From: D2472 sp964444385
GTDB lineage: Bacteria; Pseudomonadota; Gammaproteobacteria; Magnimaribacterales; D2472
Direction: 5' to 3'
DNA: 18,993 bases
NCBI GenBank assembly: GCA_964444385.1
Contig: CAYUHD010000026.1
Location: forward strand, 1-18,993
Shown: one piece after another, positions 1 to 7,495 of the stretch
Position numbering within the stretch: the first letter of the stretch is position 1
How the letters are laid out: every line of letters begins with the position of its first letter
The notes under the pieces: generated by a model
The model's database searches: none
What the model saw: the letters and a program-made list of their open reading frames with translations, nothing else
Told to the model about the DNA's origin: nothing
Translations under genes and position numbers: made by a program

Positions 1-376
1 AATGAGAGGGGGGGCTTCCTCCAGCTTCGCCAATGCCCACCCCCATTCGAGCAAGACCAATCTGTACAAAATTAGTTGCCAAGCCTGTAAGAGCTGTAAA
101 ACCGCTCCAGGTAGCTAGTGCTATAGAAAGTATATTAACTCTGTTATATCTATCGGCTAACCATGCTATAGGAATAGCCACGCATGTATAGAATACAGCA
201 AACGCTAAGCCAATTAATAAGCCCAATTCTGTATTAGTTAGACCTAAATCTTTTTGAATAAAAGGAGCCAAAATACCTACAATTTGCCGATCAATAAAAT
301 TAAATCCATAGACAATGGTTAGCAATATCAAAACAAAAGTACGATAGCCTTTAGTTGGCTGATTGCGATCAGTCAT
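1..376 (-). CDS. MFS transporter, Spinster-like (5' part, cut by window start)
   Basis: This is the N-terminal part (125 codons) of an inner-membrane major facilitator transporter; the rest lies beyond base 1. It starts at the ATG at 376, which has a good ribosome binding site (GAGGA, about 7 nt upstream). The translation begins MTDRNQPTKGYRTFVLILL and shows the first membrane helix followed by NFIDRQIVGILAPFI, then the MFS loop signature GxLADRxxR-like (AIPIAWLADRYNRVNI, about residues 68-83) between helices 2 and 3, and the RMGVGIGEAGGSPPSH segment in helix 4. This last motif and the FIDRQ segment are typical of the Spinster-like proteobacterial MFS group. The substrate cannot be told from the sequence. 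It is separated by 108 bp from the desaturase upstream and probably has its own promoter, though I could not pick one with confidence. Confidence 0.88.
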   Translation of the reverse strand, partial: MTDRNQPTKGYRTFVLILLTIVYGFNFIDRQIVGILAPFIQKDLGLTNTELGLLIGLAFAVFYTCVAIPIAWLADRYNRVNILSIALATWSGFTALTGLATNFVQIGLARMGVGIGEAGGSPPSH

Positions 377-484
377 GTGAACTTTCCTCTAAGTTTATGA
401 TGATGTGTTGCAATCATACCGTATCTCAAAAACCCTTCCAGCTAAATCACCAAATAAGGTAATGGAGCAATTACTTCATTTTAT

Positions 485-1399
485 CTATGGAGATAGAATG
501 ATCTTCTTGAATATTTGTTTGTAACCAAAGGCAATCTCCATCTTCGGAAGGTAGCCTTTTTCTTTTAGCATTTTATGAGCTTTTGGCAAGTTGTACCAAG
601 GGCAGAAAGTAAATAAATGATGCTCTATGTGATAATTCACATTCAACGGAGCTAAAAAATATTTAAGATACCAGGGAACAAGAGTGGTTCTGGTATTTGT
701 ATAATCATCTCCGCCTTCAACACCTGAATGTTCTGTAATGCTTCGAATCCTATAAAACAAACTAAAAAAAGTAAGCATGGGTACCCACCATAAGGCAAGA
801 TACAGCCAGCTATTACCTGAGACGTAAAGAGCCCCAAAGATTATAAGATTTGTTATCAAAAAACCTTTTAATTTTAAAAGAAATCTTTTTATATGGCTTA
901 AAAAGGATAGATCTTTACCCCAGGAGGAAACCACTGTAGCTGAGTATCTTCTTATGCCTGCAATGCCAGTCAAATCTCTGAGCACCTTTCTTACAAGGCT
1001 TGATTTTGAAGTTGGAAAGGCTTGCGTTAGACCTATATCAGGATCTTTATCAGTTTCCGTGTATTTATGATGTAAAGAGTGGTATTTACGATAAGCAATC
1101 GTATCAGTCATAACTGGGTAGGCACAAAACCACTGGGAAGCAAAATCATTGAGTTTCCTATTCTCGAACATAAGACTGTGAGCACCATCATGCATCAGAA
1201 CGCTTAGTTGGAATTGTTTTGCACCAATAATTGCCGCTGAAATAATGAAAACAATAAAACTGGGATACAAAATAAATAGCACATAAGCAAAAGCTATTTG
1301 TAGCCAGACAGATAGGATCGTAAGGACGCTTACCCAGCTCTTTTGCTTGCGTAAAACAGCCATCTCTTCTTGGCTTAATAGATCACCTGATTTAATCAT
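485..1399 (-). CDS. Membrane-bound fatty-acid desaturase
   Basis: A 304-residue integral-membrane di-iron desaturase that should introduce a double bond into an acyl chain using O2 and electrons from a redox partner. All three histidine boxes are present: HDGAH at 70-74, HSLHH at 107-111 and HIEHH at 257-261, plus H224 in an RSITEHSG segment conserved in this group. Hydrophobic stretches at about 23-60 and 178-215 give the usual hairpin pairs of helices with the boxes on the cytoplasmic side. Regiospecificity and substrate (phospholipid acyl chain or other lipid) cannot be assigned. The gene begins 38 bp after nrdB in the same direction. The start has no Shine-Dalgarno; a TATAAT sequence lies 7 nt before it (1407-1412), so the message may be leaderless. 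An internal ATG (residue 13) is the alternative start. Confidence 0.9.
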   Translation of the reverse strand: MIKSGDLLSQEEMAVLRKQKSWVSVLTILSVWLQIAFAYVLFILYPSFIVFIISAAIIGAKQFQLSVLMHDGAHSLMFENRKLNDFASQWFCAYPVMTDTIAYRKYHSLHHKYTETDKDPDIGLTQAFPTSKSSLVRKVLRDLTGIAGIRRYSATVVSSWGKDLSFLSHIKRFLLKLKGFLITNLIIFGALYVSGNSWLYLALWWVPMLTFFSLFYRIRSITEHSGVEGGDDYTNTRTTLVPWYLKYFLAPLNVNYHIEHHLFTFCPWYNLPKAHKMLKEKGYLPKMEIAFGYKQIFKKIILSP

Positions 1400-1404
1400 C
1401 AGGT

Positions 1405-1415
1405 CTATTATAGAC
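1405..1415 (-). promoter_or_regulatory. Candidate -10 box / short palindrome before the desaturase
   Basis: On the minus strand the segment reads TCTATAATAGA, a perfect short palindrome containing a consensus TATAAT (1412 down to 1407). It sits 7 nt upstream of the desaturase ATG, so transcription from it would begin at or next to the start codon. No good -35 element is visible at the proper distance. The alternative is that the desaturase is only cotranscribed with nrdAB and the palindrome is an operator or chance. Confidence 0.35.
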
Positions 1416-1437
1416 TAGAGGGGCGGAAGTCTTTAAA

Positions 1438-2685
1438 TTACTCCCAATTCAGAGCACCACCTGTTTGATATTCAATCACGCGGGTTTCAAAGAAATTTTT
1501 CTCTTTTCTTAGATCCATGATCTCTGACATCCAAGGGAAAGGATTGGTTGCTCCTTTAAACTCTTCATCTAGACCAATTTGAGTCAATCTTCTGTTTGCA
1601 ATAAATTGTAGATACTCCTCCATCGTTGAAGCATTCATTCCGAGAACACCTCTAGGCATAGTATCCCTGGCATACATGATCTCAAGCTCTGTTCCTTCAA
1701 GAATCATTAGCGCTGCTTCATTTTTCATTTCTTCATCCCACAAATGAGGATTTTCAATTTTAATTTGATTAATTACATCAATTCCAAAATTTACATGCAT
1801 GGATTCATCTCTCAAAATGTATTGGAATTGCTCTGATGTTCCCGTCATCTTATTTCGTCTTCCCATTGAAAGGATTTGAGTAAAGCCGCAATAGAAGAAG
1901 ATGCCTTCAAGAACACAATAAAAAGCAATAAGATTTCTTAGCAATTGCTTATCTGTTTCTGGTGTACCTGTTTGGAATGTAGGGTCTGATATTTGTTGGG
2001 TATATTGAAGGCCCCACGAAGCCTTCTTGGCTACGCTAGGTATCTCTCTGTACATATTAAATATTTCACCCTCATCCATTCCAAGAGACTCAATGCAGTA
2101 TTGATATGCATGCGTATGGATTGCTTCTTCTAGGCTTTGCCTAAGGATGTATTGTCTACACTCAGGGTTGGTAATTAGCCTATATAAAGCGAGAACTAGA
2201 TTATTTGCAACCAAAGAATCTGCGGTTGAGAAAAAACCAAGATTTCTTTTTACAATTGTTCGCTCATCTTCTGTTAGGCCATCTTCTGATTTCCACAATG
2301 CTATGTCTGCCGTCATGTTAATTTCTTGGGGCATCCAATGATTGGCACTCCCATCAAGATATTTCTGCCATGCCCAGTCATATTTGAAAGGTACCAACTG
2401 ATTTAGATCTGCTTTGCAGTTGATCATTGCTTTGTCATCTACTTGAACTCGACCACTATGCATCTCATCAAGCTCTTTAATGCCCGCTGATTCATCAAAA
2501 TTTTCTACTGCTTTTCTTGCCGCCTCAACTCTTGAGCCCGCTTCAACGTTTGATGAAGTTGCCTCAGTAACTTTAGGCTCTTCTGGCGCAAGAGGTTGCA
2601 CTTTTTTTGGTGCTTCGGTTGCTGCTGTTTTAATAGCAGGAGCCATCTGAGTATCTTCGTTGTTATATTCATCCCAATTTAACAT
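1438..2685 (-). CDS. nrdB: Class Ia ribonucleotide reductase, small (radical) subunit
   Basis: NrdB houses the di-iron tyrosyl radical that NrdA needs to reduce ribonucleoside diphosphates. At 415 residues it matches the long Pseudomonas aeruginosa type, with a low-complexity Ala/Pro/Glu-rich N-terminal extension of about 80 residues. Metal ligands can be read off: D156 (FFSTADSL), E187 and H190 (EEAIH), E260 (VLEGIFF), E294 and H297 (RDESMH). The radical tyrosine is present as Y194, four residues after H190. Together with Asp at the first ligand position this argues for class Ia rather than the Chlamydia-like Ic type, which has Glu and Phe. The C-terminal tail (FFETRVIEYQTGGALNWE) is the NrdA-docking peptide with its conserved Tyr406. 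The gene follows nrdA by 14 bp, with a GGAG ribosome binding site in the gap. Confidence 0.97.
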   Translation of the reverse strand: MLNWDEYNNEDTQMAPAIKTAATEAPKKVQPLAPEEPKVTEATSSNVEAGSRVEAARKAVENFDESAGIKELDEMHSGRVQVDDKAMINCKADLNQLVPFKYDWAWQKYLDGSANHWMPQEINMTADIALWKSEDGLTEDERTIVKRNLGFFSTADSLVANNLVLALYRLITNPECRQYILRQSLEEAIHTHAYQYCIESLGMDEGEIFNMYREIPSVAKKASWGLQYTQQISDPTFQTGTPETDKQLLRNLIAFYCVLEGIFFYCGFTQILSMGRRNKMTGTSEQFQYILRDESMHVNFGIDVINQIKIENPHLWDEEMKNEAALMILEGTELEIMYARDTMPRGVLGMNASTMEEYLQFIANRRLTQIGLDEEFKGATNPFPWMSEIMDLRKEKNFFETRVIEYQTGGALNWE

Positions 2686-2699
2686 TTCTTTCTCCGTTG

Positions 2700-5594
2700 T
2701 TACTGACAGGCTTCGCAGTCAGGATCATCCAAGGAACATGCTTCAGGTACTGGAGCAGGGGTACCAAGTTCGTGAGGAACTTCAGGCGCAGCTTCAGTTT
2801 GAGCGTTTACAGCATTTAAACTGCCTTGGTTAATAGTTGATTTTTCTGTTGTTGTTGCAGCAATAGATCTCAGATAATATGTCGTTTTAAGACCTGAGTA
2901 CCATGCCATTCTGTACGTCAGATCAAGTTTTTTACCATTTGCATTACCTATATATAGGTTTAATGATTGAGCTTGATCAATCCATTTTTGTCTTCTGCTC
3001 GCAGATTCAACAATGTATTGTGGCTCAACCTCAAATGCAGTTGAGAATAGCTTTTTAATATTATCAGGAATTCTTGAGATCTCACTCAAACTACCTTCAA
3101 AGTACTTTAGATCATTGATCATAACGTCATCCCATAAGTCTAATGCTTTGAGTTTCTTAACCAGATGAGGATTCACGATGGTAAATTCACCAGAAAGATT
3201 AGATTTAACATATAGGTTTTGGTATGTTGGCTCAATAGACTGAGTTACACCTGTGATATTGGAAATTGTTGCTGTAGGGGCAATGGCCATCACATTGGAA
3301 TTTCTCATGCCATCTTTTCTTACTTTTGCCCTAAGCCCATCCCAGTCTAAGGTTTCAGATCTATCAACTTTTATGTACTCACTACCTCGATTTTTTTCTA
3401 GAATATCGATTGAATCTTTTGGTAGTATGCCTTGGCTCCATAACGAGCCATCATATGAAGGGTATGTGCCTCTTTCTTTTGCAAGTTCACTTGACGCATG
3501 AATCGCGAAGTAGCTTATTGCTTCCATGCTTCGATCTGCAAACTCAATTGCTGCATTAGAGCAATATGGAGCATCTTGCATATAAAGTGCATCTTGAAAG
3601 CCCATTAGACCTATTCCAACTGGACGATGTTTAAGATTTGAGTTCTTAGCTGTATCCACTGAGTAGTAATTGATATCTATAACATTATCAAGCATTCGCA
3701 GAGCAGTGGTAACTGTGCGTTTTACTTTTTCTTGATCCAAGACACCATCTTTCATATGTTGAGGAAGATTTACTGATCCAAGATTGCAAACAGCTATTTC
3801 ATCATTGCTTGTATTGAGGGTTATCTCAGTGCATAGATTTGAAGAATGGATAACGCCCATGTGCTGTTGCGGAGAACGCAGATTGCATGAGTCTTTAAAG
3901 GTTATCCATGGATGGCCTGTTTCAAATAACATTGTTAGCATTTTTCTCCATAAGTCTTTCGCTGGAAGTACTTTGTGTTGATCCATTTTTCCTTCAGCCG
4001 CTAAAGCTTCGTATTCCTCGTATCTTTTTTCAAAGGCAAGGCCGGTGAGGTCATGCAAATCTGGAGTTTCTCCTGGAGAAAAGAGAGTCCAATTTCCATC
4101 TTGTTCCATCCTTTTCATGAATAAATCTGGTACCCAGTTTGCAGTATTCATATCATGAGTTCTTCTTCTATCATCTCCAGTATTTTTTCTGAGGTCTAAG
4201 AATTCTTCTATATCTAGATGCCATGTCTCAAGATAAGCGCACATAGCCCCCTTTCTCTTTCCGCCTTGATTTACTGCTACAGCAGTATCATTTGCAACTT
4301 TTAAGAAAGGAACAACCCCTTGGCTTTTACCATTTGTTCCCTTGATATAAGACCCTAAAGCTCTAACAGGTGACCAATCATTACCAAGTCCTCCTGCCCA
4401 TTTGGATAGCAAGGCATTATCTTTCATTGCGCCAAAGATTCCATCTAAATCATCTGGGATAGTTGTCAAATAACATGACGAAAGTTGAGGTCGCAATGTT
4501 CCAGAATTAAAGAGAGTAGGGGTTGAGCTCATATAGTCAAAGCTGGAAAGCAATTTATAGAATTCTATAGCTCTGTCCTCTTTATTATCTTCTTTCACAG
4601 CAAGCCCCATGGCTACTCTCATAAAGAAGATTTGTGGAAGCTCATATCTTATATCCTGATAATGGATAAAATATCTGTCATAAAGCGTCTGAAGTCCTAA
4701 ATAGGTAAACTGATAGTCTCTATCATGATCAATTGCTTCGCCTAGTTTTTTTAGGTCAAATTTCTTAAGGTATGGATCAAGCATTTCTAGCTCAACACCT
4801 TTATCAATATATGCTCGAAATGCTGTTGGATAGTAATCCTGCATTTCAGGGTGTGAGCTCTCTTCAGCTATGCCAAGAAAAGACAAAGCTTCGCTTCTTA
4901 ATTCATCCAGCAAGATTCTGGCTGTTACATAGCTATAATTAGGTTCTTGCTCCACTTTGGTTCTTGCTGACATTACAAGAGCTGCTTTCATATCACTAAT
5001 AGAGACACCGTCGTAAAGGTTTTTAATTGACTCATCAAGAATTGCGTTAGCACTTACATCTTCTAATTCATCACATGCATGATTGACCACAGATGCGAGT
5101 CGATTGATATCAAGGGGTACCTGAGTACCATCTTTTTTTGTAACAGAGATCTTTGGTGCATCTATATTAATCTCCTGAGGCACATCTTTTATTCTTTCTG
5201 TGGCTCTTTCCTCTCTGTATAAAATATATTTCCTAGCAACAACGTACTCTTCACTACGCATTAACTGAAGCTCAACTTGGTCTTGTATCTCCTCTATATG
5301 CAGAGTGCCACCTGATGGCATTCTTCTTTTAAAAGTTTCATGAATGTCAGCTGAAATTTCTTTAACTTTTTTGTGTATTCTTTCACTTGCTGCTGCATTA
5401 CCAGATTCATTTGCTAAGAAAGCTTTAGTAACCGCAACCTTTATTTTGTCGTCTTCAAATGGGACAACTTTACCGTTACGCTTTATTACCCTTAGTTTCC
5501 CGGGGGCTGTAATATTTAAATCATCTGGCGGGGCTGCTCCTATTCCTTCTTGCCCAGCACCTTCTTGAGTTTTCCCTAACTCCTGTATTGTCAT
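2700..5594 (-). CDS. nrdA: Class Ia ribonucleotide reductase, large (catalytic) subunit
   Basis: NrdA reduces NDPs to dNDPs in the cytoplasm and is allosterically controlled by ATP/dATP. At 964 residues it is about 200 longer than the E. coli protein because it has two N-terminal ATP-cone domains (about 33-130 and 147-235), as in Pseudomonas aeruginosa. Catalytic residues match the family: C374 (LSSCYL) and C603 (AVCNLGS) form the redox pair, N586, C588 and E590 (SNLCTEI) carry the thiyl chemistry, and Y906-Y907 relay the radical from NrdB. The C-terminus ends in a mobile cysteine tail (C960-E-A-C963, with C953 nearby) that accepts electrons from thioredoxin or glutaredoxin. The start ATG has AGGA six bases upstream. 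The first gene of the nrdAB unit, it is preceded by two NrdR boxes. Confidence 0.98.
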   Translation of the reverse strand: MTIQELGKTQEGAGQEGIGAAPPDDLNITAPGKLRVIKRNGKVVPFEDDKIKVAVTKAFLANESGNAAASERIHKKVKEISADIHETFKRRMPSGGTLHIEEIQDQVELQLMRSEEYVVARKYILYREERATERIKDVPQEINIDAPKISVTKKDGTQVPLDINRLASVVNHACDELEDVSANAILDESIKNLYDGVSISDMKAALVMSARTKVEQEPNYSYVTARILLDELRSEALSFLGIAEESSHPEMQDYYPTAFRAYIDKGVELEMLDPYLKKFDLKKLGEAIDHDRDYQFTYLGLQTLYDRYFIHYQDIRYELPQIFFMRVAMGLAVKEDNKEDRAIEFYKLLSSFDYMSSTPTLFNSGTLRPQLSSCYLTTIPDDLDGIFGAMKDNALLSKWAGGLGNDWSPVRALGSYIKGTNGKSQGVVPFLKVANDTAVAVNQGGKRKGAMCAYLETWHLDIEEFLDLRKNTGDDRRRTHDMNTANWVPDLFMKRMEQDGNWTLFSPGETPDLHDLTGLAFEKRYEEYEALAAEGKMDQHKVLPAKDLWRKMLTMLFETGHPWITFKDSCNLRSPQQHMGVIHSSNLCTEITLNTSNDEIAVCNLGSVNLPQHMKDGVLDQEKVKRTVTTALRMLDNVIDINYYSVDTAKNSNLKHRPVGIGLMGFQDALYMQDAPYCSNAAIEFADRSMEAISYFAIHASSELAKERGTYPSYDGSLWSQGILPKDSIDILEKNRGSEYIKVDRSETLDWDGLRAKVRKDGMRNSNVMAIAPTATISNITGVTQSIEPTYQNLYVKSNLSGEFTIVNPHLVKKLKALDLWDDVMINDLKYFEGSLSEISRIPDNIKKLFSTAFEVEPQYIVESASRRQKWIDQAQSLNLYIGNANGKKLDLTYRMAWYSGLKTTYYLRSIAATTTEKSTINQGSLNAVNAQTEAAPEVPHELGTPAPVPEACSLDDPDCEACQ

Positions 5595-5730
5595 TTTTAT
5601 CCTATATGTTTATTTCTTTCGTTGATAAATTTTCTGAAAACTTACCAATGGGTGGGGTCAAAACTTCTTTTTTAAATTCCTTTAACCAAGGTCAATATTC
5701 TTACATTGTGGAACAATAATCAAGCAAAAA

Positions 5731-5746
5731 ACACAATATATTGTGA
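5731..5746. promoter_or_regulatory. NrdR box 1
   Basis: ACACAATATATTGTGA, a near-perfect match to the palindromic NrdR repressor site (consensus ACACWATATATTGTGT). It lies about 137 bp upstream of nrdA. NrdR is an ATP-cone repressor of ribonucleotide reductase genes, so this is strong evidence that nrdAB is under NrdR control. Confidence 0.85.
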
Positions 5747-5761
5747 ATTCTTTTAATTTTT

Positions 5762-5777
5762 CCACAATATGCTGTAT
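5762..5777. promoter_or_regulatory. NrdR box 2 (degenerate)
   Basis: CCACAATATGCTGTAT resembles the first box in the left half and partly in the right half. Its start is 31 bp from that of the first box, which is three helical turns, the spacing seen in known paired NrdR sites. The spacing makes it believable despite mismatches. It also overlaps a possible -10 for the divergent glpK (TATAAA at 5775-5780). Confidence 0.65.
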
Positions 5778-5815
5778 AAATGGTGTTTATTGATTGTGAA
5801 GATAAAGTGAGTAAA

Positions 5816-5825
5816 TTGTGGATAA
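5816..5825 (-). promoter_or_regulatory. Consensus DnaA box between nrdA and glpK
   Basis: The minus strand reads TTATCCACAA, a perfect DnaA box (TTATCCACA). It is 21 bp ahead of glpK and about 220 bp upstream of nrdA. DnaA boxes in the nrdAB promoter are known in E. coli, so a role in nrdAB control is plausible, but a single site could also act on glpK or be chance. Confidence 0.55.
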
Positions 5826-5846
5826 ACTAAAAATTTTGGAGTTTTT

Positions 5847-7310
5847 ATGTCGGTCTTAATAGCCATAGATCAAGGTACAACAAGCACTAGGACAGTTGCA
5901 TTTGATAGCAACTTAAATATTGTTCACTCAGAACAAAAAGAATATTCATTAAAGTATCCCAAAGATGGCTGGGTTGAGATTGAACCTAATGAATTAATGA
6001 AATCTGTTTACGCTACTATTGAACCTATATTTGATGCTTGTTTAGATATTTCAGGTGTTGGAATAACAAATCAGCGTGAAACAACTCTAGTATGGGATGC
6101 AAATTCAGGACAACCTATTTATAACGCTATTGTATGGCAGGATAGAAGAACAGCAAATTATTGCATGCAATTGAAAAAAGATGGCTATGAAGAAATTATT
6201 AAAAATAAAACAGGCCTTTTGCTTGACCCATATTTTTCATCAACAAAGATTTCTTGGATCTTGGACAATGTAGATGGTGCAAGACAAAAAGCTGAAAATG
6301 GAAAGTTGCGGTTTGGTACAGTCGATACATATTTACTCTGGCAGTTATCTGATGGGGATATTTTTAAAACTGACGTAACTAATGCTTCTAGGACTAACCT
6401 ATATAACATTCATTCCAATAATTGGGATCCAGAATTACTTAAGATTTTTAATATTCCTATCTCAATGCTCCCAGAAGTTCAGGCGTCAGACTCTAATTTT
6501 GGGTCAGTCTCGAGAAATAAAAAGACAATTCAGATCACAGGTGTAATTGGGGATCAACAAAGCGCTTTGGTTGGTCAGAGATGTTTTCAGCCAGGACAAA
6601 TGAAAGCAACTTTTGGAACAGGGTGTTTTTTAATGGTTAATACTGGCGAGGAACCTATACAATCCACCTCCGGGCTTCTTAGCACAGTTGGGTACGGTCT
6701 TTCGGGTGATACTCCATACGCACTGGAAGGAAGTATCTTTTCAGCTGGAACCATAATTCAATGGCTTAGGGATAATATGAAATTTTTTGTAGACTCTTCA
6801 ACAAGTATAGATTTTCTCTCAGAGAAAGGTGAGTCAAATGATGTAATTTTTATACCAGGTTTTACAGGGATTGGAGCGCCCCATTGGAATTCAGAAATTA
6901 GAGCAGCATTCTATGGTATCACCAGGGATACAACTCAGTCAGACATGGTTACAGCAGCATTCAAGGCTTTAATTTATCAAGTAATAGACATCATAGATGC
7001 TTTAAAAAATGATGGTATAGAAATTAAGAACTTATCTGTTGACGGAGGCATGGTTGCAAATACAGGGTTTTGTCAGTTACTTGCAGACTATCTGGGTCAT
7101 GATGTTCAAGTTCCTTCAAGTTTAGAATCTACGGCTCTAGGTGCTGCAATTACTGCTGGGTTAGGAGCTGGCTTTTTTTTAATTGAAGATTTGCAACAAG
7201 ATGATTCCAGAAGTACAAGTATTTTTAAACCTAGAGAAGGAATTTTTGACCCAGAAGATCTTTCTAAGTGGAGAAAATTTCTGAGATTACTTCTAGACGC
7301 ATATAATTAA
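5847..7310 (+). CDS. glpK: Glycerol kinase
   Basis: GlpK phosphorylates glycerol to sn-glycerol 3-phosphate with ATP in the cytoplasm, feeding lipid synthesis or glycolysis. The 487-residue protein is close to the usual 500 and has both FGGY-kinase lobes. The phosphate-binding loop DQGTTSTR is at 8-15; glycerol-contact positions are R77-E78 (NQRETT), Y129 (LDPYF) and D236 in GDQQ, the catalytic base; the second ATP motif FGTGCF is at 256-261 and the DGG element at 399-401. The family signature TNLYNIHSNNWDPELL is at 183-198. No glpF or glpD is adjacent, so it does not sit in a classical glp operon. It is transcribed divergently from nrdA. Confidence 0.96.
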   Translation: MSVLIAIDQGTTSTRTVAFDSNLNIVHSEQKEYSLKYPKDGWVEIEPNELMKSVYATIEPIFDACLDISGVGITNQRETTLVWDANSGQPIYNAIVWQDRRTANYCMQLKKDGYEEIIKNKTGLLLDPYFSSTKISWILDNVDGARQKAENGKLRFGTVDTYLLWQLSDGDIFKTDVTNASRTNLYNIHSNNWDPELLKIFNIPISMLPEVQASDSNFGSVSRNKKTIQITGVIGDQQSALVGQRCFQPGQMKATFGTGCFLMVNTGEEPIQSTSGLLSTVGYGLSGDTPYALEGSIFSAGTIIQWLRDNMKFFVDSSTSIDFLSEKGESNDVIFIPGFTGIGAPHWNSEIRAAFYGITRDTTQSDMVTAAFKALIYQVIDIIDALKNDGIEIKNLSVDGGMVANTGFCQLLADYLGHDVQVPSSLESTALGAAITAGLGAGFFLIEDLQQDDSRSTSIFKPREGIFDPEDLSKWRKFLRLLLDAYN

Positions 7311-7495
7311 AAATATAGTAAACTGCATGCATTGCAACAAAAAATTTCCCTGATGAGCTTACACGATCTCTCAAGATAAATTTTCATAAGGTTGATGGAA
7401 ATTACAGAGAGTTTAATATCTTTAACTGTTTTTGTTTCAATTGTAATGTAATAAACTAGCAGCACTTTTAATTGAGTTCTCACTATCATTGAAAC
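7311..7495. other. glpK-serA intergenic region
   Basis: 185 bp with no gene I can support. There is no clear terminator after glpK; a GCATGC palindrome at about 7325-7330 is too short to count. A TATCAT box at 7484-7489 lies 6 nt before the serA ATG and could be a -10 for a leaderless serA message. I looked for a riboswitch-like structure and saw nothing convincing. Confidence 0.4.

Larger units (their letters stand above)
5595..5846. other. Divergent nrdA/glpK regulatory region
   Basis: This gene-free 252 bp holds the two NrdR boxes and the DnaA box. On the minus strand a possible nrdA promoter (TTGCTT, 18 bp, TAAGAA, at about 5727 to 5698) lies just downstream of NrdR box 1, which would let the repressor block it; this is a weak match. 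The leader to nrdA would be about 100 nt and contains no structure I recognise. For glpK a clear GGAG ribosome binding site lies at 5838-5841, five bases before the ATG. Confidence 0.5.

Noticed and set aside
456..480. Small hairpin (GTAAT/ATTAC) behind the desaturase as a terminator
   Set aside because: The stem has only five pairs, mostly A-T, and no following T-run on the minus strand.
1438..2685. NrdB as a Chlamydia-like class Ic subunit, suggested by overall similarity around HWMPQE
   Set aside because: The first metal ligand is Asp156 and the radical tyrosine Y194 is present, which are class Ia features; class Ic has Glu and Phe.
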